From Pseudomonas congelans (GTDB lineage Bacteria; Pseudomonadota; Gammaproteobacteria; Pseudomonadales; Pseudomonadaceae): DNA of 64,000 nt. The stretch covers positions 508,471 to 572,470 of the forward strand of contig NZ_FNJH01000003.1 in NCBI RefSeq assembly GCF_900103225.1, given 5' to 3'. The first letter of the stretch is position 1, and the number at the start of each line of letters is the position of its first letter. The notes beneath the pieces were generated by a model. It had not been told where the DNA came from. It saw only the letters and a program-made list of their open reading frames with translations, and searched no databases. The translations under genes were made by a program, and so were the position numbers. This document shows, piece after piece, positions 38,991 through 48,529 of this stretch.

Positions 38991-39875
38991 ATGATTGCCA
39001 TCGAAGACCTGCGTCTGGCCGTGACCCTGTCGCGCTGCGAATCGCTCAGTGCTGCCGCCAGAATCCTCAATGTCTCGCCGCCCGCGCTGTCGATGCGCTT
39101 GCGCAAACTGGAGACGCAACTGGGCATCACCCTGGCCAACCGCGATGCCAGACGCCTGAGTCTGACGGCCGATGGTGAGCGTTTCGCACGCGAAAGCGCA
39201 CAGTTGCTGGAGCAGTTGGAGGCGCTCCCGGAGTCCTTCAAGCAGCGTGATGAACGGCTGGTGGGCACGCTGCGCCTGGCAGCGCCATTCGGTTATGGAC
39301 GCCAGCGCATTGCGCCGCTGCTGGCGCGCTTCTCCAGGCTGCACCCGCAGTTGTGTCTGCACCTGGACCTGCGCGAAACGCCTTGGCCGGACCGTCATGA
39401 CAGCGATGCGGTGATCCACATCGGCAGCCTCAATGACAGCCTGTGGATCGCCAGGCCTCTGGCGCAGAATCATCGCTGGCTGTGCGCCAGCCCGGCGTAT
39501 ATCGAGCAGCATGGTGCGCCCTCGACGCCCGACCAACTGGCTGGCCATCGCTGCATCTGCATTCGCGAAAACGACGAAGACGTCACCCTCTGGCACCTGA
39601 GCAAGGGCCAGACGAAAAAGACTCTGCGCATCGAGCCCGCGCTGCTCAGCAACGACGGCTCGGTGGCCCGGCGCTGGGCCGAGCAGGGGCTGGGCATCGT
39701 GTTGCGCTCGCAGTGGGATGTCAGCGATGCCATTGCCAGTGGCAGGCTGGTGAGGGTGCTTGCCGATTGGCAGCTGGCCAGTGCGCCGATCAACCTGCTG
39801 GTGCCCGTACGCAAGCATCGCAGTGCACGGGTACAGGCGTTGACCGAGTTTCTCGAGACAGCCCTGAAAGCCTGA
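38991..39875 (+). CDS. LysR-family transcription regulator
   Basis: A 294-residue regulator. An N-terminal winged helix-turn-helix (SLSAAARILNVSPPALSMRL, residues about 19-38) is followed by the LTADGERFARE linker and a substrate-binding domain. It is divergent from the D-amino-acid operon, and LysR proteins usually control the divergent neighbour, so it is its likely regulator. The 96-base gap would hold the operator; I saw no clear T-N11-A dyad that I could single out. Confidence 0.93.
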   Translation: MIAIEDLRLAVTLSRCESLSAAARILNVSPPALSMRLRKLETQLGITLANRDARRLSLTADGERFARESAQLLEQLEALPESFKQRDERLVGTLRLAAPFGYGRQRIAPLLARFSRLHPQLCLHLDLRETPWPDRHDSDAVIHIGSLNDSLWIARPLAQNHRWLCASPAYIEQHGAPSTPDQLAGHRCICIRENDEDVTLWHLSKGQTKKTLRIEPALLSNDGSVARRWAEQGLGIVLRSQWDVSDAIASGRLVRVLADWQLASAPINLLVPVRKHRSARVQALTEFLETALKA

Positions 39876-39985
39876 TTCGGCAAAGCACCGGCACGCTGTT
39901 GGTCGCTGGGTTGAATACCTTAATTGACGCTCACGGCAACGCGCGGGTATAAACCGCGTCTTGTGTTTTTGTCGGATTTTTCTCC

Positions 39986-40588
39986 ATGAGCTTCAGCCCC
40001 CTGATTCGCCAGTTGATCGATGCCTTCCGCGTGCTGCCGGGCGTCGGTCAGAAAACCGCTCAGCGCATGGCGTTGCAGTTGCTGGAGCGTGACCGCAGCG
40101 GCGGTTCGCGGCTGGCGCAGGCACTGGGGCAGGCGATGGACGGCGTAGGTCACTGCCGCTCGTGCCGCACGCTGACCGAAGAGGAGCTCTGCCCGCAATG
40201 CGCGGATCCGCGCCGTGACGACACACTGCTGTGCGTGGTCGAAGGCCCGACGGATGTCTATGCGGTGGAGCAGACCGGCTACCGCGGTCGTTACTTCGTG
40301 CTCAAGGGCCATCTTTCGCCACTCGACGGTCTGGGGCCGGAGGCCATCGGCATTCCGCAGTTGATGGAGCGCATCAGCCAGCAGGGCACTTTCACCGAGG
40401 TGATTCTCGCGACCAATCCGACGGTGGAAGGCGAAGCGACGGCGCATTACATCGCCCAGTTGCTCCACGACAAGGGCCTGGTCGCGTCACGCATCGCCCA
40501 CGGCGTTCCATTGGGTGGCGAGCTGGACCTGGTCGACGGCGGCACCCTGGCGCACTCGTTTGCAGGGCGCAAGCCGATTGCGATGTGA
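39986..40588 (+). CDS. recR: Recombination protein RecR
   Basis: A 200-residue DNA-clamp protein of the RecFOR pathway, acting in gap repair and loading of RecA. It has the helix-hairpin-helix region ([17 protein letters not shown]), a zinc finger with Cys57, Cys60, Cys69 and Cys72, and a TOPRIM domain beginning [10 protein letters not shown] (about 84-93). In many bacteria recR follows dnaX and ybaB; here its upstream neighbour is the LysR gene and those two are not in the window next to it. Confidence 0.96.
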
Positions 40589-40609
40589 TACCGGCCAGCG
40601 TTTCTGCTG

Positions 40610-40933
40610 TCAGTAGCGCGGTGTGATATCGCGCTCGACAGGTGGCGCGTCCGGATCCTGACCCACCGGAAACTTGCCTTTCAGGTGCCAGGCGAACGCG
40701 ATGATTTCGGCAATTGTGCGGTACAGCGGCTCGGGAATACTGTCGCCCAGCTCCATGCGTGCCAACAGCTTGACCAGTTCGGCGTTCTCGTAGATCGGCA
40801 CTTCGTACTCGCGGGCAATGGCTAGAATGGCCTCGGCCAACTGGTCGTCGCCCTTGGCGCTGAGTGTCGGTGCGTGCTGGCCGTCATAGCTGAGGGCGAT
40901 AGCCTGGCGCGGAGTGTGATCGGGCAGGGTCAT
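40610..40933 (-). CDS. FlhB C-terminal-like (EscU/YscU family) protein
   Basis: A 107-residue soluble protein equivalent to the C-terminal cytoplasmic domain of FlhB after its NPTH autocleavage site. Similarity includes AIALSYDG, AKGDDQLAEAILAIAREYEVPI, ENAELVKLLARMELGDSIPEPLY and EIIAFAWHLKG. The NPTH motif and membrane part are absent, as in other FhlB-like proteins, which can stand in for the FlhB C-terminal fragment in flagellar export. It abuts the FliK-like gene (one-base overlap), consistent with a role in export substrate switching. Confidence 0.9.
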   Translation of the reverse strand: MTLPDHTPRQAIALSYDGQHAPTLSAKGDDQLAEAILAIAREYEVPIYENAELVKLLARMELGDSIPEPLYRTIAEIIAFAWHLKGKFPVGQDPDAPPVERDITPRY

Positions 40934-42558
40934 CAGGCGTTCTCGTCGATCCAGCGTTGTTCGAGTGCGGTACGCGGACCGCTTGGCGGGGCGCCGTGAC
41001 TGCAGGCCAGTTCGCCCACCGCCAGGCCACAGGCTATCAACCGTTCGCGCAAATACCCCAGTTCATGTTCGATCAATGCCGCGCTGTCGGGGCGCTCGGC
41101 CCATAGCTGGCTGGACAGCGTGCCGCGCAGTAACTGCGCATGCACCTGCAAGGGCCCCAAAGGCTCGAGGTCGAACGCCAGATCGACTTTCCAGAGCTTT
41201 TCCCGGGTGTCCTTGATCTCGACATCATCACGGTCTTCGGCCGCTTCCTGATCAGGTGTGTCTTCGCGCTGCACCTTGACCTGCAGGGGCACGATGTCGT
41301 GGGCGTTGCGCATTGGCACTTCCAGCTGCCAGGTGGTCACCTGGGTGCCGTCGGCGTTGGTCCGCGTCTGTTCCAGCCCGCCCAGTTGATGGCTTTGCAG
41401 GCGTGAGACGGCAGCCGCAGCGAGCTTGAGGAGGATTTCCAGATCATCCTCCTTCTCACCACCGCTGACAGTGCGCGACGGCAACGGAAAAATGCTTGGC
41501 TGAGTGCGTGCCGCGACCAGGCCAAGTGTGCCCAGCGCATTGCGAATGGCATTGGGCATCGTGCGCGCGAGGGTATTGGAAGCCGCCGCTGCGCCGTAAG
41601 ACATGTTGTCCGGCAGGCCGGGAAGGATCTGGGCGATCAGGCGCATCAGGTTGGCCTTCATGTCCGGCATTTGCGCCGGGTTCAAGCCGGCCAGCAGTCT
41701 GGCTTCCAGAAACACGCCGCTGGCGTTGAGTGCCTGGGCCACGCCTTTGGGGGTGGTCATCTGCTCGACATCGGGCAGGTCGGCGAGCAACTGGTTGATA
41801 CTGGCCTGCAATGGGGCGCTGATGGCCGAGCTGTTACTGGCCGGGCTGCCGGACTGCAGGTTTTGCAGGGCGTTGATCAGGGTATCCAGCGAGCCTTGGC
41901 GATTTTGCTGTGCGGACAGTTGCTGCGCCACTGCCAGTTGGTCGAAACGACCGGGCAGGGCAACGAAGTTGAGTGCCTGATTGCCTTGTACCTGAGCGCT
42001 CAAGAGACTGCCCACCGTCAGCGGCTGCGGGCTCTCGATGGTCAGGCTGGAACCCGCCAGCGCCGTGTTGAGCAGCATCACGATGGAGCGATAGGCAGGC
42101 GTCGCAGCGGCCGGGTTCTGGGCGGCCGGTTGATTGACTGCCTGAGTAATCTCCTGGCTGGTCATGACTTTGCCCTGCAGCAGCGTGCCGACCGGTAATT
42201 GTCGGGTATCGATGCTGGTCATCGAGTTTTTCAGCGCGCTGTTGAGCTGCTGCAGCGTCAAGGTCAGCTCGTTGGCCGACGCCTGCGCCACTTGCAGCAG
42301 GCTGCCGGGCGTGAACGGGACGCTGCTGGTGACCGGCAAATTGGTCAGGCTGCCGTTGGCAAGCACCAGCCGCAGCAGTAACTGGAAGTTCTGATTGACC
42401 TGCTTGAGGGTCAGCACTTCGGCGTTGGCGGTTTCGCCTTCGGGGATCAGATTTTCCGCCGATTGCAGCATGGTCAGCACTTGCGCCGGGGATATGCCGG
42501 CGCGCAGCAGTGTCATGGTGGCGTTTGTTGCCGGAACGCTGGTGATGTCGCCTGTCAT
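40933..42558 (-). CDS. FliK-like flagellar hook-length control protein
   Basis: A 541-residue Gln/Ala/Leu-rich protein with a long low-complexity N-terminal part and a C-terminal Flg_hook-type domain (WQLEVPMRNAHDIVPLQVKV, LAFDLEPLGPLQVHAQLLRG, near residues 400-480). Proteins of this type control hook length by acting on the FlhB switch, and the next gene encodes an FlhB C-terminal homologue. I place the start at the ATG at 42558 (MTGDITSV); sixteen more in-frame codons upstream have no ribosome-binding site. It is divergent from ccmA. Confidence 0.85.
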   Translation of the reverse strand: MTGDITSVPATNATMTLLRAGISPAQVLTMLQSAENLIPEGETANAEVLTLKQVNQNFQLLLRLVLANGSLTNLPVTSSVPFTPGSLLQVAQASANELTLTLQQLNSALKNSMTSIDTRQLPVGTLLQGKVMTSQEITQAVNQPAAQNPAAATPAYRSIVMLLNTALAGSSLTIESPQPLTVGSLLSAQVQGNQALNFVALPGRFDQLAVAQQLSAQQNRQGSLDTLINALQNLQSGSPASNSSAISAPLQASINQLLADLPDVEQMTTPKGVAQALNASGVFLEARLLAGLNPAQMPDMKANLMRLIAQILPGLPDNMSYGAAAASNTLARTMPNAIRNALGTLGLVAARTQPSIFPLPSRTVSGGEKEDDLEILLKLAAAAVSRLQSHQLGGLEQTRTNADGTQVTTWQLEVPMRNAHDIVPLQVKVQREDTPDQEAAEDRDDVEIKDTREKLWKVDLAFDLEPLGPLQVHAQLLRGTLSSQLWAERPDSAALIEHELGYLRERLIACGLAVGELACSHGAPPSGPRTALEQRWIDENA

Positions 42559-42747
42559 TGAACTATCGACCCAAGGAAATTGCCCCTTTGATAACAGGAC
42601 TCGCATGTATAATACCGGCCGAAACCGGACCAGCCGCCATTAACTTCTCTTCATGTAACGGCCGTATCAATCCCGACTTGAACCGCGTTTTACTCCGTAT
42701 GTGTCTGTTTTGGCACATTTCGCGACGCAAAGCACTGGAAACGCCCC

Positions 42748-43389
42748 ATGATCCCAGCCACCCCATTTTTGCAAGCGACGGCTCTGGCGTGTGAGCGGGA
42801 CGGGCGGATGCTGTTCGAAAACCTCGATCTTCAACTGCACGCGGGCGACATGCTGCAGATCAGCGGTCCCAACGGCTGCGGCAAGACCAGCCTGCTGCGC
42901 CTGCTGTGCGGGTTGATGCAGCCAACGGCCGGGCAGGTACTGCTCGACGCGCAACCAATGGGCCGGCAGCTTGCTGCACCGGGCAGCAAGCTGTTGTGGA
43001 TCGGTCATGCGCCGGCGCTCAAGGATTTGCTGACGCCGCTGGAAAACCTGTCCTGGCTCAGTGCACTTCACCAGCCGGCCGGTGCCGATGTCATCGCCGC
43101 CGCGATCGATGCGGTCGGTCTGGCAGGTTTCGAGGACGTGCCCTGCCACACCTTGTCGGCCGGGCAGCAGCGTCGCGTTGCGCTGGCACGTCTGTATCTG
43201 CCGGGCCCGCGACTCTGGTTGCTCGACGAGCCGTTTACCGCGCTCGACCGCCAAGGAGTCGAGCAACTGGAAAACCACCTCGCCGGGCACTGTGAGCAAG
43301 GCGGCATGATTGTCATGACCACCCACCACAGTCTGAGCCGTCTGCCTGCGGGCTATCGGGACCTCGACCTGGGGCAGTGGTCAGCATGA
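42748..43389 (+). CDS. ccmA: CcmA, heme exporter ATPase
   Basis: A 213-residue ABC ATPase of the CcmABCD complex that releases holo-CcmE for cytochrome c maturation. Walker [10 protein letters not shown] is at about 40-48, the signature [14 protein letters not shown] near 131-144 and Walker B LWLLDEP near 151-157. It is the first of nine ccm genes; the next start overlaps its stop by 4 bases. Confidence 0.96.
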   Translation: MIPATPFLQATALACERDGRMLFENLDLQLHAGDMLQISGPNGCGKTSLLRLLCGLMQPTAGQVLLDAQPMGRQLAAPGSKLLWIGHAPALKDLLTPLENLSWLSALHQPAGADVIAAAIDAVGLAGFEDVPCHTLSAGQQRRVALARLYLPGPRLWLLDEPFTALDRQGVEQLENHLAGHCEQGGMIVMTTHHSLSRLPAGYRDLDLGQWSA

Positions 43390-44057
43390 GCAACGTGTTT
43401 GTTCTGCTGATGCTCCGTGAGGTGCGGCTGCTGGCGAGGCGTCCGGCAGAGCTGGCGAACCCGCTGGTGTTCTTTGCGATCGTGGTTGCCCTGTTCCCGC
43501 TGGCGCTGGGACCGCAGGCGCAATTGTTGCAAACCTTGTCGCCAGGGCTGGTCTGGGTGGCGGCACTGCTGGCCGTGCTGCTGTCGCTGGACGGGCTGTT
43601 ACGCAGTGATTTCGAGGATGGCTCGCTGGAGCAGTGGGTCCTTTCGCCGCACCCGCTGGCCCTTCTGGTTCTGATCAAAGTGCTGGCACACTGGGCTTTT
43701 TCCGGGCTGGCACTGGTACTGTTGTCACCCTTGCTGGCCTTGATGCTCGGGCTGCCGGTGCAGTGCCTGCCGGTGTTGATGGTTTCGCTGCTGCTGGGCA
43801 CTCCGGTGCTCAGCCTGCTGGGGGCACTGGGTGCGGCGTTGACCGTGGGTTTGAAGCGCGGCGGCCTGCTGCTGGCATTGTTGATTCTGCCGCTGTACAT
43901 CCCGGTACTGATTCTGGGCAGCGGTGCTTTGCAGGCCGCGCTGCAGGGCATGCCGGCGACCGGCTATCTGCTGTGGCTGGGCAGCCTGGCGGCGCTGGCT
44001 ATCACCCTGACACCCTTTGCGATAGCCGCTGGCCTGAAAATCAGCATCGGCGAATAA
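43386..44057 (+). CDS. ccmB: CcmB, heme exporter membrane subunit
   Basis: A 223-residue hydrophobic protein with about six membrane segments that works with CcmA. The start ATG overlaps the ccmA stop (ATGA), which I prefer over an in-frame start three codons earlier. Typical CcmB features are the N-terminal [21 protein letters not shown] and the absence of soluble domains. A 54-base gap, the largest within the ccm run apart from the lipoprotein gene, separates it from ccmC. Confidence 0.95.
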   Translation: MSNVFVLLMLREVRLLARRPAELANPLVFFAIVVALFPLALGPQAQLLQTLSPGLVWVAALLAVLLSLDGLLRSDFEDGSLEQWVLSPHPLALLVLIKVLAHWAFSGLALVLLSPLLALMLGLPVQCLPVLMVSLLLGTPVLSLLGALGAALTVGLKRGGLLLALLILPLYIPVLILGSGALQAALQGMPATGYLLWLGSLAALAITLTPFAIAAGLKISIGE

Positions 44058-44111
44058 TTGAGGTTCCGGGATCGAGACTTCGATGCCGGTCAATACCCTG
44101 GATGCACCCTG

Positions 44112-44915
44112 ATGAAAAGCAACGCCATGAAAAGCAGCATCCGTTGGGCCTGGCTGCACACCCTCGGCTCACCGAAAGGGTTTTACCGCGTCAGCGCACG
44201 CCTGCTGCCCTGGCTGAGTGTTGCCGCCGTGCTGTTGCTGGTCATCGGCATGGTCTGGGGCTTGGCGTTCGCACCGCCGGACTACCAGCAGGGCAACAGT
44301 TTCCGGATCATTTATATTCACGTACCTGCCGCGATGCTCGCTCAATCCTGCTACGTCATGCTGGCCGTGTGCGGGTTGGTCGGGCTGGTCTGGAGAATCA
44401 AGCTGGCCGATGTCGCACTGCAATGCGCTGCACCCATCGGCGCGTGGATGACCGCGCTGGCGCTGGTGACCGGTGCGATCTGGGGCAAGCCCACTTGGGG
44501 GGCATGGTGGGTCTGGGACGCGCGACTGACCTCGATGCTGATTCTGCTGTTCTTGTATTTCGGCCTGATCGCGCTGGGCAATGCCGTCAGCAACCGCGAC
44601 AGCGCCGCCAAGGCCTGCGCGGTGCTGGCCATCGTCGGTGTGGTGAACATTCCGATCATCAAGTATTCGGTCGAGTGGTGGAACACCCTGCACCAGGGTT
44701 CGACGTTCAGCCTCACCGAGAAACCCGCCATGCCGGTTGAAATGTGGCTGCCGCTGCTGTTCACCACGCTGGGTTTCTACTGCTTGTTCGGTGTGTTGCT
44801 GATGATGCGCATGCGCCTTGAAGTGCTGCGTCGCGAGGCGCGCACGCAGTGGGTCAAGGCCGAGATTCTGCGCTGCCTGGGTCACACGACAGCGCAGTCG
44901 GAGAACACGCTTTGA
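44112..44915 (+). CDS. ccmC: CcmC, heme delivery to CcmE
   Basis: A 267-residue membrane protein that loads heme onto CcmE. The tryptophan-rich periplasmic signature is [14 protein letters not shown] near residues 131-144, with conserved His before and after (YIHVPAA; NTLHQGS). I use the ATG at 44112; a second ATG five codons later and a TTG at 44058 are alternatives. It is coupled to ccmD by the TTGA overlap. Confidence 0.95.
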   Translation: MKSNAMKSSIRWAWLHTLGSPKGFYRVSARLLPWLSVAAVLLLVIGMVWGLAFAPPDYQQGNSFRIIYIHVPAAMLAQSCYVMLAVCGLVGLVWRIKLADVALQCAAPIGAWMTALALVTGAIWGKPTWGAWWVWDARLTSMLILLFLYFGLIALGNAVSNRDSAAKACAVLAIVGVVNIPIIKYSVEWWNTLHQGSTFSLTEKPAMPVEMWLPLLFTTLGFYCLFGVLLMMRMRLEVLRREARTQWVKAEILRCLGHTTAQSENTL

Positions 44916-45088
44916 GTTTTGCATCGTTCAGCGATTTTCTTGCCATGGGCCGCCACGGAGTGTTTGTCTGGTCGGCCTACGGCCTGTGCCTTGTAGTGCT
45001 GCTGATCAACGTGGCGCTGCCGCTATGGGCACGGCAGCGATTTATGAAACAGCAGGCGCGTCGCCTGAAGCGGGAGAATCGCCCGTGA
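44912..45088 (+). CDS. ccmD: CcmD, small heme-export accessory protein
   Basis: A 58-residue single-pass protein ([23 protein letters not shown], then a hydrophobic helix and a basic tail). The start is a TTG that overlaps the ccmC TGA, with GGAG eight bases upstream; an upstream extension lies inside ccmC. CcmD holds CcmC, CcmE and CcmAB together. It ends in a GTGA overlap with ccmE. Confidence 0.92.
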   Translation: MSFASFSDFLAMGRHGVFVWSAYGLCLVVLLINVALPLWARQRFMKQQARRLKRENRP

Positions 45089-45552
45089 ACCCGCTGCGCA
45101 AAAAGCGTCTGTTGATCATTGTGGCGCTGCTGGCCGGTGTCGGTCTGGCCTTGACCCTGGCCCTCAGCGCCTTGCAGGAAAACATCAACCTGTTCTACAC
45201 CCCCAGTCAGATCGCCAATGGCGAGGCACCACTGGACACGCGGATTCGGGCTGGCGGCATGGTCGAAAAGGGTTCATTGCAGCGTTCGGCTGATTCACTG
45301 GACGTGCGTTTCGTGGTCACCGATTTAAACAAGTCGGTGACCATCACCTATCGGGGCATTCTTCCCGATCTGTTTCGTGAAGGGCAGGGCATCGTGGCGC
45401 TGGGCAAACTCAATGCACAGGGGGTGGTGGTGGCCGATGAAGTGCTGGCCAAGCATGACGAGAAATACATGCCCCCGGAGGTCACCAAGGCCCTGCGTGA
45501 CAGCGGTCAGGCGGCACCGGCTGCGTCTCCCACACCCGTCAAACAGGGTTGA
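45085..45552 (+). CDS. ccmE: CcmE, periplasmic heme chaperone
   Basis: A 155-residue membrane-anchored heme chaperone. The start is a GTG overlapping the ccmD stop (GTGA). An N-terminal anchor ([19 protein letters not shown]) precedes a beta-barrel; heme binds covalently to His124 in [13 protein letters not shown], with Tyr128 as axial ligand. Upstream in-frame codons lie inside ccmD and are not used. Confidence 0.96.
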   Translation: MNPLRKKRLLIIVALLAGVGLALTLALSALQENINLFYTPSQIANGEAPLDTRIRAGGMVEKGSLQRSADSLDVRFVVTDLNKSVTITYRGILPDLFREGQGIVALGKLNAQGVVVADEVLAKHDEKYMPPEVTKALRDSGQAAPAASPTPVKQG

Positions 45553-45555
45553 TCG

Positions 45556-47529
45556 ATGATTCCCGAACTCGGCCATCTGGCCATGATTCTGGCGCTCGGC
45601 TTTGCGCTGGTGCAGGCCATCATTCCGCTGATCGGCGCATGGCGCGGCGATCGCTTATGGATGAGCCTTGCCCGTCCGGCAGCCTGGGGCCAGTTCAGCT
45701 TTCTGATTTTCGCCTTCGGTTGCCTGACCTATGCATTCATGGTCGACGACTTCTCCGTCGCCTACGTTGCGCAGAACTCCAACACGGCGCTGCCCTGGTA
45801 CTACAAGTTCAGCGCCGTGTGGGGCGCGCATGAAGGTTCATTGCTGCTCTGGGCCTTGATTCTCGGTGGCTGGACCTTCGCTGTGTCGGTGTTTTCCCGG
45901 CAACTGCCCCAGGTGATGCTGGCGCGGGTCCTCGCCGTGATGGGCATGATCAGCCTGGGTTTCCTGTTGTTTCTGATCCTCACCTCCAACCCGTTCGCGC
46001 GTCTGTTGCCGCAGATGCCAGCGAATGGACGTGATCTGAACCCGTTGTTGCAGGACATTGGCCTTATCGTGCATCCGCCGATGCTGTACATGGGCTATGT
46101 CGGCTTCTCCGTGGCCTTTGCGTTCGCCATCGCCGCCTTGCTCGGCGGCCGCCTCGACGCTGCCTGGGCGCGCTGGTCCAGGCCGTGGACGCTGGTGGCC
46201 TGGGCCTTTCTTGGCATCGGTATCAGCCTGGGCTCGTGGTGGGCGTATTACGAGCTGGGCTGGGGTGGCTGGTGGTTCTGGGACCCGGTGGAAAACGCCT
46301 CGTTCATGCCCTGGCTGGTGGGCACTGCGCTGATTCACTCGCTGGCGGTCACGGAAAAACGAGGCGTGTTCAAGAGCTGGACGGTATTGCTGGCCATTGC
46401 TGCGTTTTCGCTGAGCCTGCTCGGCACCTTTCTGGTCCGTTCCGGGGTGCTGACTTCCGTGCACGCCTTTGCCTCGGACCCGGCGCGCGGCGTGTTCATC
46501 CTGATGTTCCTGCTGGTCGTGGTGGGCGGTTCGCTGACCCTGTTCGCGATTCGCGCACCGGTGGTCAAAAGCCAGGTCGGATTCGGCTTGTGGTCACGGG
46601 AAACCCTGCTGCTGGGCAATAACCTGTTGCTGGTGGTTGCCGCGTCCATGATTCTGCTGGGCACCCTTTATCCGCTGGTGATCGATGCCATGAGCGGCGC
46701 CAAGATGTCGGTCGGGCCGCCGTACTTCAATACGTTGTTCGTGCCATTGATGGGCCTGTTGCTGGTGGTCATGGCGGTCGGCGTACTGGTGCGCTGGAAG
46801 GATACGCCGCTGAAATGGCTGCTCGGCATGCTGGCCCCGGTACTGGTTGGCAGCGTCGTCTTGGCGGTGCTTGCCGGTCTGCTGCTGGGCGATTTCCAGT
46901 GGGCGGTACTGGCGACCCTGATGCTCGCAGCCTGGGTGCTGCTGGCCGGGGTTCGCGACCTGCTCGACAAGACCCGCCACAAGGGTCTGCTCAGCGGCGC
47001 ACGCGGTCTGACCCGCAGCTATTGGGGCATGCAGCTGGCGCACCTTGGCATTGTCGTGTGTGCGCTGGGCGTGGTGCTGTCGAGCCAGAACAGCGCCGAG
47101 CGCGATTTGCGCATGGCTCCCGGCGAGTCCACCGAACTGGGTGGGTATACCTTTGTCTTCGAGGGTGCCCGGCATTATGAAGGACCGAACTTTACCTCTG
47201 ATCGGGGCACGGTTCGCGTGTTGCGCGACGGCTCTCAACTGACCGAACTGCACCCGGAGAAGCGCCTCTACACCGTGCAACAGTCGATGATGACCGAAGC
47301 GGGTATTGATGCCGGTTTCACCCGTGACCTGTATGTCGCCCTGGGTGAGCCGTTGGGCGATGGTGCGTGGGCCGTTCGGGTTCATGTCAAACCGTTTGTG
47401 CGCTGGATCTGGCTTGGCGGCCTGCTGACCGGTCTGGGCGGTGTGCTGGCGGCGCTGGATCGGCGTTATCGCACCCGGGTAAAGAACAAGGTGCGCGAGG
47501 CATTGGGTATGTCGGGAGCTGCACAATGA
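45556..47529 (+). CDS. ccmF: CcmF, heme lyase subunit
   Basis: A 657-residue polytopic protein that transfers heme from CcmE to apocytochrome c. The WWD-type motif WGGWWFWDPVENASFMPWL lies near residues 235-253, and conserved His residues flank it (HEGSLLLWALIL; HPPMLYMGYVG). Nine bases separate nothing of note upstream: its ATG comes 3 bases after the ccmE stop. It overlaps ccmG by 4 bases. Confidence 0.96.
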   Translation: MIPELGHLAMILALGFALVQAIIPLIGAWRGDRLWMSLARPAAWGQFSFLIFAFGCLTYAFMVDDFSVAYVAQNSNTALPWYYKFSAVWGAHEGSLLLWALILGGWTFAVSVFSRQLPQVMLARVLAVMGMISLGFLLFLILTSNPFARLLPQMPANGRDLNPLLQDIGLIVHPPMLYMGYVGFSVAFAFAIAALLGGRLDAAWARWSRPWTLVAWAFLGIGISLGSWWAYYELGWGGWWFWDPVENASFMPWLVGTALIHSLAVTEKRGVFKSWTVLLAIAAFSLSLLGTFLVRSGVLTSVHAFASDPARGVFILMFLLVVVGGSLTLFAIRAPVVKSQVGFGLWSRETLLLGNNLLLVVAASMILLGTLYPLVIDAMSGAKMSVGPPYFNTLFVPLMGLLLVVMAVGVLVRWKDTPLKWLLGMLAPVLVGSVVLAVLAGLLLGDFQWAVLATLMLAAWVLLAGVRDLLDKTRHKGLLSGARGLTRSYWGMQLAHLGIVVCALGVVLSSQNSAERDLRMAPGESTELGGYTFVFEGARHYEGPNFTSDRGTVRVLRDGSQLTELHPEKRLYTVQQSMMTEAGIDAGFTRDLYVALGEPLGDGAWAVRVHVKPFVRWIWLGGLLTGLGGVLAALDRRYRTRVKNKVREALGMSGAAQ

Positions 47530-48062
47530 GACGCTGGGTCATGGTGTTGCCACTGGTGCTGTTTCTGGGCGTGGCGGCGTTTTTGTATCGCGGTTTGTAT
47601 CTGGACCCCGCCGAGCTGCCCTCGGCACTGATCGACAAGCCTTTTCCGGCATTCTCGCTACCGGCGGTGCAGGGCGAGCGGATGCTGAGCCGTACCGATC
47701 TGCTCGGCAAACCTGCGCTGGTCAACGTCTGGGGCACCTGGTGCGTGGCTTGCCGGGTGGAGCATCCGGTGCTCACCCGGCTGGCGCAGCAGGGCGTGCT
47801 GATCTACGGCGTGAATTACAAGGACGTCAACGCTGACGCGCTGAAATGGCTCAAGGAATTCCATGATCCTTATCAGTTGAATATTCGTGACCAGGACGGC
47901 TCTCTGGGCCTCGACCTGGGGGTGTACGGTGCGCCGGAAACCTTTTTGATCGATGCTCAGGGCGTCATTCGTTACAAACACGTCGGGGTCATCGACGACG
48001 CAGTGTGGCGCGAAAAACTTGCGGCGCGTTATCAGCAACTGATTGATGAGGCGCGGCCATGA
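47526..48062 (+). CDS. ccmG: CcmG (DsbE), thiol-disulfide reductant for apocytochrome c
   Basis: A 178-residue membrane-tethered thioredoxin-like protein. It has an N-terminal anchor (about 4-22) and the active site WCVAC at 72-76 in GTWCVACRVEHP, plus a GAPETFLID segment with the cis-Pro region. It reduces the heme-binding cysteines. Start and stop overlap ccmF and ccmH by 4 bases each. Confidence 0.96.
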   Translation: MRRWVMVLPLVLFLGVAAFLYRGLYLDPAELPSALIDKPFPAFSLPAVQGERMLSRTDLLGKPALVNVWGTWCVACRVEHPVLTRLAQQGVLIYGVNYKDVNADALKWLKEFHDPYQLNIRDQDGSLGLDLGVYGAPETFLIDAQGVIRYKHVGVIDDAVWREKLAARYQQLIDEARP

Positions 48063-48529
48063 AGCGCTGCCTGCTGATCGTCCTGCTCAGCGTGCTGTGC
48101 GCCGGCATTGCCCACGCGGCCATCGATGCCTATGCCTTTCGCGACGACGCCGAGCGCGCGCGCTACAGCGAACTCACCAGAGAGCTGCGCTGCCCGAAAT
48201 GCCAGAATCAGGACATCGCCGACTCCAATGCGCCAATTGCCGCTGACTTGCGCAAGGAAATCTACCGCATGCTGGGCGAAGGGCAGAGCAATCAGCAAAT
48301 CATCGATTTTATGGTCGATCGCTATGGCGATTTCGTTCGCTACAATCCGAGCCTGACGGCGCGCACCTGGCTGCTGTGGTTCGGGCCGGCCGGCCTGCTG
48401 GTCGGCGGCCTTGTGGTGATCGGGTTTATCGTTGGCCGCCGCCGCAAGGCGCAATCGGCGGAGGCCGACGGGCTTTCCGACGATGAGAGGCAGCGTCTCG
48501 CCACCTTGCTGGATGACCACCGCACATGA
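48059..48529 (+). CDS. ccmH: CcmH, thiol oxidoreductase of the heme lyase complex
   Basis: A 156-residue protein with a signal peptide (cleavage likely after HAA near residue 20), the LRCPKCQN motif with Cys45 and Cys48, and a C-terminal membrane anchor (about 100-122). This is the short CcmH form; the TPR part is encoded separately by ccmI, as usual in pseudomonads. Confidence 0.95.
   Translation: MKRCLLIVLLSVLCAGIAHAAIDAYAFRDDAERARYSELTRELRCPKCQNQDIADSNAPIAADLRKEIYRMLGEGQSNQQIIDFMVDRYGDFVRYNPSLTARTWLLWFGPAGLLVGGLVVIGFIVGRRRKAQSAEADGLSDDERQRLATLLDDHRT

Noticed and set aside
42585..42613. TTGATA and TATAAT as a promoter for ccmA
   Set aside because: The spacing of about 14 bases is too short for a good sigma-70 promoter and the distance to ccmA is long; evidence is insufficient.
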